Source: Tipula vernalis (lineage: Eukaryota > Arthropoda > Insecta > Diptera > Tipulidae). From it: 64,000 bases of DNA. Below, piece by piece: positions 44,237 through 55,330 of the stretch. Under the pieces are notes generated by a model. The model was given only the letters and a program-made list of their open reading frames with translations. It searched no databases and was not told the origin of the DNA. Where the stretch lies: contig OY282559.1 of assembly GCA_958295665.1 (NCBI GenBank), positions 263,662,057 through 263,726,056 of the forward strand. Direction: 5' to 3'. The position numbers and the translations under genes are program-made. Within the stretch, counting starts at the first letter, position 1, and the number at the start of each line of letters is the position of its first letter.

Positions 44237-44449
44237 GACATTACGACAATTTTGAGTGAATCAACTTTGGGAAGATCAATTATAAAATTCTATGAATGAA
44301 ACAAAAAACTAATGAATTCACATAGAAATGATTTAATACGTATTATTGTAGAAGATATTAACATCAATGATATTCGAATAAAACCGTCAGATTTTCCAAA
44401 TTTGATTGATAAAATTATAACGATTTTTCCATCGGAAAAACAAGTTAAG
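44237..44449 (+). pseudogene. Orphan exon on + strand, apparent 5' partner of the minus-strand spliced gene
   Basis: The 213-base exon (71 codons, phase 0/0) starts after TTTAATTTAAAG and ends AAG|GTAAAT. It reads DITTILSESTLGRSIIKFYE, a TGA stop at 44297-44299, then NKKLMNSHRNDLIRIIVEDI, later IRIKPSDFPNLIDKIITIFP and SEKQVK. In the protein family I recognise, this FPSEK end is followed by YYxPR-x-G-x-KNPSGKLF, which is how the minus-strand exon at 37817 begins. Phases agree. The two exons are on opposite strands, with the LOA LINE between them. It is either an inverted part of one gene or a second copy. Confidence 0.6.
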
Positions 44450-44459
44450 GTAAATTAAT

Positions 44460-47140
44460 AGTTATATTAATAATTCGATCTGATAATATAATTTTTTACG
44501 TTTATTATGTTAGTTAAACAATAAATAAAGTTTGAATTCCTATTTTTGAATAAAAATTTCAACTAGGGCTTAACTAAATATTGAGTGGATTTAAAAAAAA
44601 TTCCGGGTATAAATCCATAAATTTTCAGTTTGAAATTAAACAGATACAATTTTAATTGAGTTACATTGAACTACGACGCCAACATTTTAAGTGATATTTA
44701 AAAGAAAGTAACAAAATGTTTCCGGATTAAACTACATCTTGCATGGAATTTAAATAGTACAAATTGTTCTACAGTGTTACTTTGGTTAAAAATTGATTTG
44801 TAAATTTAGAATTGAAATTGATAAGCTCATACTGCTTGGTTTTGAGCAAAAATGTGAGTGTAAATTGGTTGTTCCAAACTAGATTTAAATATAGTTTTAA
44901 TTACAACTAGGTAAGAATTGTGTTACAATACGAGATTTCATCTCAAACAGCCAATAAAATTTCCTTTGAATTTAATTTAGAAATTTGAATCGGAAATTTT
45001 GAGTGAAATTTGAATTAGGAATTTAAATTTAAAAAAATGATTTAGGCATTCTAAACCAAATAAAATCTTTGGTCTAGGAATTTAGTTACAACTCGAATTA
45101 GATTTCTCAATATTTCGAGAGAAGTATAAAGTCACATTGCACAATAGAGCGGGTTTTCGATTAGAGAACAAAAAAATGAGGATAAATTAGGTAGAGCAAA
45201 TAATAGATACATCTGTCAGGGGAAAACCAAAGTACATATTTTGAAACCAATTTGATAAAAGAATAAAATTAGATTTCAATTCCATCAGGATTTTAATAAA
45301 CTTTCAGTGACATTTTAATCCGAAATTAAGTTAAACTCCCAAACTGTACTTGAATATTGATCACGCTTATTGAATTAAACTGAAATAAAAACTTGAGTGA
45401 AATTTAAAGTTTTAAGAAAGCTTTAACAAAGTTTTAACAAATATTTAGGTATTCTTCTGAGTGATATTTAGACTAGCAAATCAGCTGGACTCCTAAAGTT
45501 TGAGTGAAATTTTAAGGAGAAATTGTCTTCTTTGTATTGCATTTAAGAAACACATTTTGAAAACAATTTTAGCATAATATTTAATGCACTTTATGTGACT
45601 GAGTTTATATTCTAAATATGATTTCAACAAATTGTTTAGTTCAACTAGAAGTTAGGAAAATCTTAATGTTTTTGGTAATTGAATGAGATGAATGAATTTG
45701 GAATCCGGACTGCTCTAATAACTGTTTGAGTGAATTTTAAAAATTTAGTTAACATTTTTTGAGCAAGCAAACTTTTTATTCAGACTGGGGTAAAATAAGA
45801 TTTGAACAAAGTTTGGACTAAAAATTCTATTTCAATCCAATCGAGAGTTTGAGGAAAAATTTGGATGAATTTAATTAAAAAAATATTTAAAAATTGAGTT
45901 TGAATACCAGATTTAATTAATATGAAATTCTGTTTGCAATAAATCTAGAAATTTTATGATAAGTATTTTGTTTACAAATTAAGTAAAAATTCCAACCTAG
46001 ATTTGTCTATGTATGCTTGATTAGAAATTTGGAGTACAACTTCAGCATTAAGACTGATTTACATTCAAAAAATTTCGCAGATGCAGATGTCAAATCAAAA
46101 ATTCGTTTTCTTTATACATAAAAAGTAAATTTAAACAAAAAATGTCATACCCCAATGCAAATGATTGGTTTTCATATTTAAATAACCTTATTATAGTTAT
46201 TTATTCTCGCATCGACTATTTACAGAAAAAAGATGAAACTCGACATCTGCAAAAAAAAAAGCAGACGAGGTTTTTTGGGTTTGTTTCTCGGGTTTCAATT
46301 AACTTTTTTAAGCAGACGAATATTTTTTCTCTTTTTATCTTTGTATTTTTTGCTCTGTTGTGTTTCAAGTTTTTTGCAGACGTCGATTGTCGTTGAATGT
46401 GAATCAGTCTTTAGTTGCAGGTGCATTTAGAAAAATTCGATTGTTATTCGAAATATTTTAGTCTAGGATTTAAAACTCTAGTTTGCGTCAAAAGGTTTGA
46501 TAAATTTGTATCACAATTTTGAACAGAAATCTGAGTAAGTTTCGATGTTGAGTAGAAATTGAATTTAAATAGTAATTTGGACTTGAGCAAAAACATAACT
46601 GTAATGTAGTTTTTAGTTTATAAGTTGAGTTTATATTTCGAATTGGACTGGCAAGAGAAAAATTAAATATTAGTTACAATTATAAAACAGATTTGAGCAA
46701 AATCTTATGTTTAGTGAGGGCAAAATTCTGAGAAAAAGTGTTTTTGAATTCCAAAATTTTGGTTGTAATTAGACAGAAATTTTGTGATACTTTGCATACA
46801 AATAGGCTAAGTTCCAAACTCGATTTAACAAAATTAAAGGAGGTATTGAATTATAATTTTGAGTGAAATTTAAAATACAAAATTGACAGTTCAATTTCAG
46901 TTTTCATTTTAAAATGATGCGATAAGTGTTAGTTTGATATTCCAAACTAAATTTTAACCGAAATTAGTAAAAATTGCAATACGAAACATGATTTCAATAA
47001 AATAACAAAATTATTTAGTATCAGCACGTTGTTTAAGAGAATATGAAGTGTAATTCTGTAATTGAATATAAAAACTAAGAGCATTATTTAGTTTTTCTTA
47101 GTTTAAAACTTGCTTGAATAGAGTGAATATTTTACTTTCA
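44460..47140. repeat. Degenerate interspersed repeat-like region
   Basis: No coding sequence. Variants of TTTTGAGTGAAATTTAAA recur (near 44990, 45390, 45500, 45725, 46857), as do TTCCAAACTAGATTTAA (near 44872, 45990, 46809, 46950) and ATTTGAGCAAAA. No fixed period could be set by eye. It may be an old tandem array or transposon subterminal sequence. Frames at 46142-46430 are low-complexity and not believable genes. Confidence 0.45.
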
Positions 47141-47189
47141 ACCGTTACGGTGTCCTTTTGAAGTAAGTATCGCTTACCAGTCCAAATTT

Positions 47190-47375
47190 GTATGTGCATG
47201 GATGTGGAGCAATCTTTTGCTACTTTTCCAATACTTTGTAATCCAGGAAAGTTGTTTTATCAAACTTTATAGCCAAAAACTTAATACTTTTTTGTTCCTT
47301 AAGATAAGGTCTAGTTTTGAAAAAAATGGTAGAATTCTGGGCATTCAGTCCTAGTTGAGTTAGCATTTCACGAAA
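47190..47375 (-). pseudogene. LINE reverse transcriptase fragment
   Basis: The minus-strand frame reads LTQLGLNAQNSTIFFKTRPY, then LKEQKSIKFLAIKFDKTTFL. This matches the LINE RT region where a strand with the pattern xxKSxxxxF precedes IKFLGIxFDKxLTF. About 60 codons remain, without the catalytic motif. Clade is unknown; it resembles the LINEs at 3.8-5.6 and 29.7-30.6 kb more than the LOA type. Confidence 0.5.
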
Positions 47376-48787
47376 CATCAAATTAAATAAAGTTCTACGA
47401 ACTTACATGGGCCATTGACATTTAATCTTCTCGAACTGTGAGATCCCACCATTTTTAATTTATTGTCTTTCAACTACTTGAAGCAACCTTCAAGCCCTAT
47501 TCGATCTTCAATATTTCGAAAGAGCCGAAAGCTGGAATCAAATTAGAAAATTTCCTGATTGATTTAAATTTAGAATTTTATTTACTCTAAATTCTAAATT
47601 AATTTTCGGTAGATATAAGCTTAACAACGGTAGTATATTAATTTAAACGCTTTTTATATGAACTTTTGTTGCTGGTGACCCCATTTAAACAAGAAACAAG
47701 TGAAATCATATTTTTAAACTCGAGTACATTCGTCATTTTATTATTTTTATCATTGTTATTGTTTGTTCGAAAAAAAAAAAAATAAATTAAACAGAAAAAG
47801 CTTTCGCCTAAAGCTCTTTTTTTTTCAAATTTTTTTTCCATTTTCAGGACAGACAATACACACAGACTTTTATATTTTTTTTTAAAATGTTGTATCAAAA
47901 GTCAATTAACAAGAGCGGTTTTTGTTTTGTTGGCGTTTTATGCTGTACTTGTTTGTTGTGAATTTCCCTTTATGCTTTCCACTTGCTTTCCAATTTTGTT
48001 ATTTTCAAAAAACATCAGTCGACATTCAAAATATTAAAATGACTTGTAGCGGGCGCTTTTGGTCTTGGTTTTTAGATATACATTACAAAACAACTAGTTG
48101 ACGAGTGCAATAGGAGGTTATATGCAGGTTTGGGGTGCGGGAATAATAATAATTATTGTTTTTTTATATTTGAGATTTACATAAAATGGGGAAAAAACGT
48201 TCAAAACATTATTGTCTACACAAAAAAATATTAAAGGGTTGCTATTCTTGTAGTCATGGCTTACATGCAAAAATAAATGTTTGGTATATTTACAGACAGT
48301 CGACATGGAGGAGTAAGACTTCGCGACGATGATGCAGACGAAAAAGAAAACTCCACTTAATTAGGATAAGCGAAAAATTGTGATTGTATCTCCCCCAAAT
48401 TTAACAAATTTAAACGGAGTCATACAACAATAAAATATAGGGGGATCTGTAAATCTTTGTTAAATATTTTTTTTTTTTATCTTCTAGAAAATTCAAATGA
48501 AAATTATTTTTGTCTCGTCGACTCTGTATAAAATGTGCATATACATATGTATGTATGTACACATAGTGTTGCATGAATTCAGTTGTCAACTTTTTAGTTT
48601 TTATTTGTTGTGGACTTACAACGATTAAACACACATATACACCAACACACTCACCCAACAAACTTCATGTAATGTATATTCTTGGCAAAACAATTTCCCT
48701 GTAATTGGAAGAATTTTCCTCTTAGCTTTATGTTACTTTACCATTTCTTGCTTATCTTAAACTGAATTTATTGTATGTACATATATA
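47376..48787. other. AT-rich spacer, no gene seen
   Basis: Nothing was recognised apart from short simple repeats (ATGTATGTATGT near 48546). The short frames here are low-complexity. Confidence 0.5.
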
Positions 48788-48979
48788 CACTAGAGGAAAT
48801 AAATATAACGGCAACCACGAAACATGTTAAATTATTAAAAATATAAATTTGGCAAATAAATATTTTGTATTATTTAATTCTCTTTGATATTCTACAACAT
48901 TCTTATTTACTATTTCTTTCTCCTTCTTTCTTATTAGAGTATAATAACAATATTTAGTTTTTTTTTCTTGTTTCCCATA

Positions 48980-48998
48980 GGAAATATTTATAACGGCA
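48980..48998 (+). promoter_or_regulatory. Internal transposase-binding-site candidate, left
   Basis: GGAAATATTTATAACGGCA repeats the terminal motif GGAAATAAATATAACGGCA (48795-48813) in the same orientation, 185 bases inward, with three differences. In Tc3 and IR/DR-type elements the transposase binds such paired sites. The role here is inferred from that layout. Confidence 0.7.
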
Positions 48999-49137
48999 CT
49001 TACGATTATCGTTTTTTTGCTATTGTGTCAATGTATTTTAGTTTCGTATTTTATCTTCTATAGTTAGGACCTATTCACTTTTGAAATTAAAATAGTTTTT
49101 ATTAGTTTTTGTGGTGTTATAATTACATTAAATTAAA

Positions 49138-50130
49138 ATGCCTAGAGGAGTATCGCTTAGCGAAATAGAAAAAGGCCGAATTCAATCCTACAAGTCAATG
49201 GGACTTTCTAATAGGCGAATAGCAAAAGAAATAGGAAGAAATCCAACCGTGGTGGACAATTTTGTTAATTTGGGACAATTTTATGGCAAGACAAAAAGAC
49301 CAGGACGAAAACCAACCATATCAAAAAGAATGAAAAATGCCATCATCGAGAAAGCTAGAAAAGAACACAGCACATCGTCTGAGATAAAAGCAGATCTAAA
49401 CGTACCAACAACAACAAGAATGATTCGCCAAATTTTACAGCAATCTGAGAAGGTAAAATGGCTGAAAAGGAAAAAGAAACCTAAATTAACACCACACCAT
49501 AAACAGGCACGATTGGAATTCGCAAAAAAACATATGCATTGGCGGTCGGAATGGCAGAATGTAATTTTTAGCGATGAAAAAAAATTCAATTTAGATGGGC
49601 CTGATGGAAATCAATTCTATTGGCATAATTTGTCTAAAGATGTTGAAGTTAGAATGAGCAGAAATTTTGGAGGAGGATCTCTTATGGTTTGGGCAGCTTT
49701 TTGTTACAACGGTAAAACCCCAATTTGTTGGATAAGTACTAAAATGAATGCCGACTATTACATTAATTTATTAGACAACGTTTTGTTGGAGTTTGCGGAT
49801 AGAATCAATGAAAATTTTATATTTCAACACGATAATGCTTCCATTCATTCTGCAAAGGCAACAAAAAATTGGCTAAGAAGTAAAAATATTGAAGTACTAG
49901 AGTGGCCTGCTATTAGCCCTGATTTAAACCCTATAGAAAATCTATGGGGTATATTAGTGCGAAAGGTATACGCTAAAGGAAGGCAATTTACGACGGTCGA
50001 ACAACTAAAGGATGCAATTCAAAAAGAATGGAGGGATATACCTGTATCAGAGCTTCAAAAATTAATCAATTCGATGCCCGATAGAATTTTTGAAGTTATC
50101 AATAAAGGCGGCGCTAGCACACACTATTAG
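49138..50130 (+). CDS. Tc3-like DD34E transposase, full open frame
   Basis: The 330-residue protein would cut the element out and paste it at TA sites, acting in the nucleus. Residues 7-43 form the first helix-turn-helix (LSEIEKGRIQSYKSMGLSNR); a GRPR-type PGRKP follows at 55-59, and a second HTH at about 60-105. The catalytic triad is D146 (FSDEKKFNLDGPDG), D232 (FQHDNASIH) and E267 (SPDLNPIENLWG), with 34 residues between the last two. NFGGGSLMVWAAF (176-188) is the usual family block. The wording around the triad and LEWPAISPDLNPIENLWGIL is closest to nematode Tc3-type transposases. The ATG opens the frame about 350 bases after the left end, and no in-frame stop occurs. Length is near normal (about 330-345). 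Expression cannot be judged. Confidence 0.95.
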   Translation: MPRGVSLSEIEKGRIQSYKSMGLSNRRIAKEIGRNPTVVDNFVNLGQFYGKTKRPGRKPTISKRMKNAIIEKARKEHSTSSEIKADLNVPTTTRMIRQILQQSEKVKWLKRKKKPKLTPHHKQARLEFAKKHMHWRSEWQNVIFSDEKKFNLDGPDGNQFYWHNLSKDVEVRMSRNFGGGSLMVWAAFCYNGKTPICWISTKMNADYYINLLDNVLLEFADRINENFIFQHDNASIHSAKATKNWLRSKNIEVLEWPAISPDLNPIENLWGILVRKVYAKGRQFTTVEQLKDAIQKEWRDIPVSELQKLINSMPDRIFEVINKGGASTHY

Positions 50131-50158
50131 CTAAACAACAAATCATATAAATGCTGGC

Positions 50159-50177
50159 TGCCGTTATAATTATTTCC
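50159..50177 (-). promoter_or_regulatory. Internal transposase-binding-site candidate, right
   Basis: Reverse-complemented it reads GGAAATAATTATAACGGCA, against GGAAATAAATATAACGGCA at the right terminus (50344-50362). The spacing is again exactly 185 bases. It lies just after the transposase stop codon. Confidence 0.7.
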
Positions 50178-50369
50178 AATTATTTTGGTACAAAAAATTC
50201 TTGAATTTTAAAAACCGTTAATTGTTAATCTTAATGCAATTAATAGATATTATGAATCATTGCGCAATAAATATTATTTTAAGATAATAACTGAATTTTT
50301 AATTTTTATAATCGTTATCACATGTTTAGATCATTTTTGCAGTTGCCGTTATATTTATTTCCACTAGTG

Positions 50370-51539
50370 TATACGTATATGTGTGTGTGTGTGTGTTCAC
50401 ATTTACAAAGTTGGAATGTAACTGAATGTAAAATAACTGTGTACACATAAAGTTTGTTGTTATTGTTAGTTTTTCTTATTTTCTTATTTTGCAACAAAAA
50501 TTAAATTGTTAAGGTAAAACTTTTTTAATTTGTTTAATTTTATTTGTAGATTTTTGCCGTAGTTTATGTTGGCTGTGTGCATAAAGTCTGTCTGATTGTT
50601 AAACTTTGAGGTAAAATCAAAGTAAATTTTTTGTTATACAATATGAATTTATAAAGAAACATATTTGTGTAGTTGGGGATACAGATTTCTTACTTTTTTT
50701 GTCAATTTATTCTTGAGAATGATTGTTATTTGAAGACATGGTAAATTGTAGATAATTATCTTTGAAACTACGTATGCGGTCGACTGAAGGGTTAACAATT
50801 TAAAATTTATGCTAAGTTCTTTATGAAGCTTTCTTAATTATATAAGTCTTAATTATATGAGATAAACCACAATTTAGACTGATTATCAATCGCCATTGTC
50901 TGCAAGTTCTCAGAATTGAATCCAACAAGTGCTTTGATCAGCACATTTTACTCGCAGAAACCATAACAAATTTGCGAGGAACAAAGACTTCACAAAACGA
51001 CCTGTACTTCCTATTTCAAATAAACAAAACAATATGGGCGATAATATTTAACAATTAATTTGAGTACTTTATTACCAATATGATTTCTGAAATGACTTTA
51101 AACCTAGTTCTATAAATTTATATTTGTATTAGAACAGAGCGGAAATTATAGGCCGCTAGCTAACAAACGTTAAATTTCGGATAAATTCCGTAGAATTGAA
51201 TGGCCTACTTCAGGTGCTGAAAAAGTCCGCGTCAGTCATCATCCGAAAAAATTTTAGAAACAATCTTTCGACATAATTTTCAAATCACTCGATGAGGAAG
51301 TTTTATACTGTTTTCTGCAGTAACGCAAATTTCGGTTGCCTCTGCCAAAAGTGTTTCGTTTTGATAAGAATTGGTCGAGCTACAAAATATAAGCCAAAAG
51401 AAAGTCAAAATCAGCAGCAAACCCAAAATCAATGCTGTTCTTGCTATACAAGAACTTGACTGGAATGAACGTTTATCTGCTTAATATTCAACACATGAGT
51501 TGTATACATTGAATTTACACTAGCACACGGTAAGATTAA
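50370..51539. other. Spacer with TG microsatellite, no gene
   Basis: A run of TG repeats lies at about 50380-50395, directly beside the Tc3-like element. The rest is AT-rich and unrecognised. Confidence 0.5.
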
Positions 51540-54500
51540 TAGCCTAACTAAACTCGGCATGCGAGATCCGTTTATTTCCTGATGTCCATCCCGCTAAGGT
51601 CTGTCAGATCATTGAAAAGGTGTACCCCTACAAACTTTAGTCTGTTATGTGCCAAACGAGGACAGGTGCAAAGGCTATGAAGTACTGTCTCTTTCTACTC
51701 TAAAGAACCAAGTCTACTCGCATGCCTACCTATGATACAGTGCCCTGTCATCATTCCAACAACTATATTGATCTGACTCCGCTGAAATGAGGTCAGCTGT
51801 TTAGATCTCGCTAAGTCCAACTTCGGCGATGAGGTACTATTTGTCTATCTGCCGTTCATCAACTTAGTAGCTTCTTCTTGAAGCAGTAGTTTGCATAACG
51901 CACGAAGCATTTTAATATTTTTATGACTTTTTGAAATGTGGTCGGTTGTGCCACATCGGGCCACTCATCGGCTTTTATATCGCTGTATTGTTGAAATGTC
52001 ATGGCACCTGATCTGTCATCTCGTTAAGAAAAGAGATATATTTCTGAACTACTTTCGACGTGAGGAGGAGTGATTGAAGGGCTTTAATGGCAGCCTGACT
52101 GTCCGTTATATGCGAATATCACAAGCCGATATTACATTATATATCAACCAGTCTACGACTTCCTTTATCGTTGTTACTTCAGCTGGAAAAATGTTACAGT
52201 AGTCGGGGAGGCGGAAGGAGAGGTTTAACAGAAGTTCATCGCAGAGCACCACAGCCACAACTTTCCCATCCCATTTTGAACCATCAGTGAAGAAGTTTAT
52301 TCCTACTGGTTTCAAAACTGCATCCATCATTCATTCCTCTCTGGATGGGATCCTAGTCCGGAATTTTGTGGCAAAAGATAGTGACGGGAGAGTATAGTCG
52401 GTGCTCTTGGGAATCCCTATGTTATACAATATAGATGAGTGCCCTGTATTTGTTATTCCAAGATATCTAGAGGAGTCAAAAATGAGGAGTGGATGTAGGA
52501 GCGTGCACCGCTGATCCACAGGGAGATTGTTCTCTGAAATTTCTTCAACAGCTTTTGGATGACGGTAGCGTAGCTTTCTTTACCCTATCCAATATGTTAT
52601 GTTTCCAATTTAATTTGCTATCCAAAACGAGACGCAGAAACCTCGCTTCATCTTCAATAGAATCAAGCTGAACTCATTTAGAGCGGGAGGATCGATATGA
52701 GGAAGTTTATATTTCCTAGAGAAGAGAATTCGGTTTTGTGTGGATTCATATTCAACCCACACCCATTGGGCTATATTGAAAGAATGCCCAGGGCATTTTG
52801 CATATGCTTACTCCTTCGGGATATTTGCTACGGACACCAATAGCAACATGATCCGCATAGGCCACCACCTTGACGCAACTATTCTCCAGTTTTAGCAACA
52901 GGTCATTTATGACCAAGTTCCAAACTAGGAGGAACAGTTTGCCATCCTGTGGCGTACCTCTGCTTGCTAATTTTCTGGCGGAGGATTCCCCCAAACTGGC
53001 ATTGATGATCCTGCCTCTTAGCATTTGATCTAAACAGCCCTTGAGTGATTCATCCGCTCCCAGATTCGGAAGTGCCCAAGTTATAGCCACCGCAAACACG
53101 TTGCTAAAGGTCTCCTCAATATCCAAAAAGCTTACCATTGCTTAGTTTCTATACTCAAAAGATTTTTCAATAAAACATATAAGGGAATGAAGAGCAGTCT
53201 CCATAGATATTCCCTTGCCATAAGCAAGTTGAGATTTTGACAGTTTTTCCGGCATAATCGTGCTTCTAATATGAGCTTCTATTTGTATTTGCAGTGTTTT
53301 AAGGATTGTAGTATGAGCGTTTACCCGCCTTAGATATAAACACAACCATCACTTCCGTCCATTTACTAGGAATGTGACATAGTTCCAGGCTGCCTTTAAA
53401 TATTACCTCTAACCAGGAAATGGTTAGGTCCGTAGTCTGTTGATTATCCGCAGGAATAATATCATCAGGTCCGGGCGACTTAAATGGTTTGAAACTATTT
53501 ATCGCTCATAGGATCTTTCTTCTGCTATTAATTTGGCCTTCAAGGCTACTTGCCCTATTACCTATTGATGTAGTAGGTAAAGATTCGGAACAACAATAAA
53601 AACAATTAGTGGTCTATAACCCGTCCGGCCGTTGAAGATAACAGAGACATCTCTGAAGACTCCTGAACTTTGCCACAGTATTGTCTCCAAGAACTGTTCT
53701 TGGCACTTCTTAATTGATATTTGTTAATTTTGAGGACTCCCTTATGGGAGTTCAAGTCTAGAGCGGCTCTTGTTTTACTTGCTGTTTTAAGGACTCTTTT
53801 GCATTTTTGACGTATTTGTTGAATCTCCTTAAATCACCAGTGTAGCCGAGATTCACCTTTAGGCCTGCTAAGAGGACTAGTCGCAGTATCGCTTTATTAA
53901 AAGCGCTGGACAGGTCGTCCACTAAGCCATCGAGTTCTTGCATAGTTCTTGGAGGTATTGTCACCGGAACTGGTAGTGAACTACCCAGAATAGTTTTAAA
54001 GGTTTCCCAGTCGGTTTTCCTGCTATTTCTGTAGATTGAACTTTTTGGAGAAGTTAATGATCTGACAATGATCAGAAAAGGAGTGGTCTTCCGACACTTT
54101 CCAGTTTAATAGACTAATCGCAAAATGTTTGAGACAATATTTCTAGTTATAAATGACGGCTTATTACCTATGTTACATATATGGAGGGTAGTACTTAAAA
54201 TGTAACCAAGGAGTAACTCACCTCGTTTATTTGTGTCCGTACTTCCTCAGATTGTGTGATGAGAATTTGCATCACTCCTTAGAATGACTCCAATACGCTT
54301 TTGAGCCTCCAAAATTAGCTTACCTAGTATGACTGGTGGAATATTCACTTCATCATAAGCCAGATAAGCTTATATTAGCGAGCGGTTTCGTTTATCGACC
54401 TCAATGCTGACCGCTGCTACATCTCCATTGCTAAAATTTGATAGCAGAAATTAACTTATTCTATTTCTAATGAAAATGCACAACCGAATCTGTAATATGG

Positions 54501-55330
54501 AGTCTTAAACCAAAGTAGCCGGTCTTCAGTGACTCAAGGTTCCAGAAAGATCAAGAAGACATCAGTCCCTTCTTTCTTAATTTTTAAAATGAGAGCAGCT
54601 GATGCTGCCTTAGGATGGTGAAGGTCGACTTGCAGAAATGTTGCGGAAAGCTTTCAGCCACAATGTTATTATCTGAAACGGACTTCAGAGCCTCCGGCTT
54701 GTCCGCGTCCTTCTTATACACGTCGAGTCTGACTTAACTGAAATCATAGTTAATTTAATCGTCGGTTTTCTCCAGTTCAGTCAGCGACTCCCTGTTTAAA
54801 ATAATAACAGCTTATCTGCTGTTAGCCTTGTCTCCTCGAGCTTGGCAACTTTCCAGTAATGCATTGGCAAATCCGGGTTGCCTAATCGCTGGGCTCCGAA
54901 GGGAGGTACACACTGGCTCTTTGCCTACAGGGGATCCCTCCCTAGTAATTACAACAAGGCTGGATCCGGGCCATACCTCGCCAAGTCCCTCCCCCACTGC
55001 CTTCTTATAAAGCAGCAGGGACCTATGATCTGCACAGGCAGTCGGCTTCACCTGATTCCTGTGCCAGCCCCCATCCCGACAAGTCAGAGCAGGTTCTGGA
55101 TTTTCCAACAGGACTTTCAGGTAGGTGGAGGCTAAGGCCTCTTCCCCTTACTCCAATTCATGGGCCTGATACTGCCATCCTCTTGGGATTGGTCAATAAC
55201 TGCCACAACCAGCTGATCTTTGAGTATCTCATTAAAAGGCCTCATACCGCGGTATTGTGGAGCTTCGTTTTCTTGGCGTTCCTTGGACTTTCCTTGTGCG
55301 ATCTGATTCTTTTTAGCTGTGAGTCAGCTG
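51540..55330 (-). pseudogene. Strongly decayed LOA-type LINE (copy 3)
   Basis: Minus-strand pieces follow the order of the LOA copy at 37.9-44.1 kb. ORF1 has CRDGGWHRNQVKPTACADHR and GEVWPGSSLVVITREGSP (55080-54930). Then come endonuclease traces (about 54640-54050), the linker (53964-53758), RT with FLDIEETFSNVF (53135-53100), SRGTPQDGKLFLLVWNLVIN and VVAYADHVAIGV (52945-52845), and RNase H with FFTDGSKWDGK (52300-52265). YADH stands for YADD and PQDGK for PQGG, so the RT active site is lost besides the many stops and shifts. It is clearly older than the copy at 37.9 kb. The ends are not defined. Confidence 0.8.

Larger units (their letters stand above)
29394..44449 (-). mobile_element. Composite: remains of a CACTA-like two-gene DNA transposon with nested insertions
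   Basis: Two decayed genes that travel with DNA transposons lie here: a C2H2-finger/tnp2-like gene (30886-36563, -) and a spliced gene (36903-37817, -, with one exon at 44237-44449 on +). CACTGAGAGAAAAAAC at 29394 has the form of a CACTA-group terminus, and the AT-rich sequence after it shares words (AGTATAC, TTTTAATTTGAATGATT-like) on both sides of the LINE at 29749-30590, as if that LINE sat in a subterminal region. Inserted later were the LINE, the 3.3 kb foldback element (31340-34673) and the LOA LINE (37909-44144). I did not find the right terminus, so the outer limits are tentative. Confidence 0.4.
48788..50369 (+). mobile_element. Apparently intact Tc3-like DNA transposon (1582 bp)
   Basis: The inverted ends start CACTAGAGGAAATAAATATA on the left and CACTAGTGGAAATAAATATA on the right (reverse-complemented). 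They match over 28 bases with one difference, and TA lies on each side (48786-48787, 50370-50371). A second copy of the motif GGAAATAnnTATAACGGCA lies exactly 185 bases inside each end. One uninterrupted transposase gene fills the middle. Ends, duplication and gene are all in order, so this copy could be active or very recently so. Confidence 0.95.

Noticed and set aside
46142..46430. Phe-rich frames
   Set aside because: Low-complexity translation of T-rich DNA with no domain or splice context.
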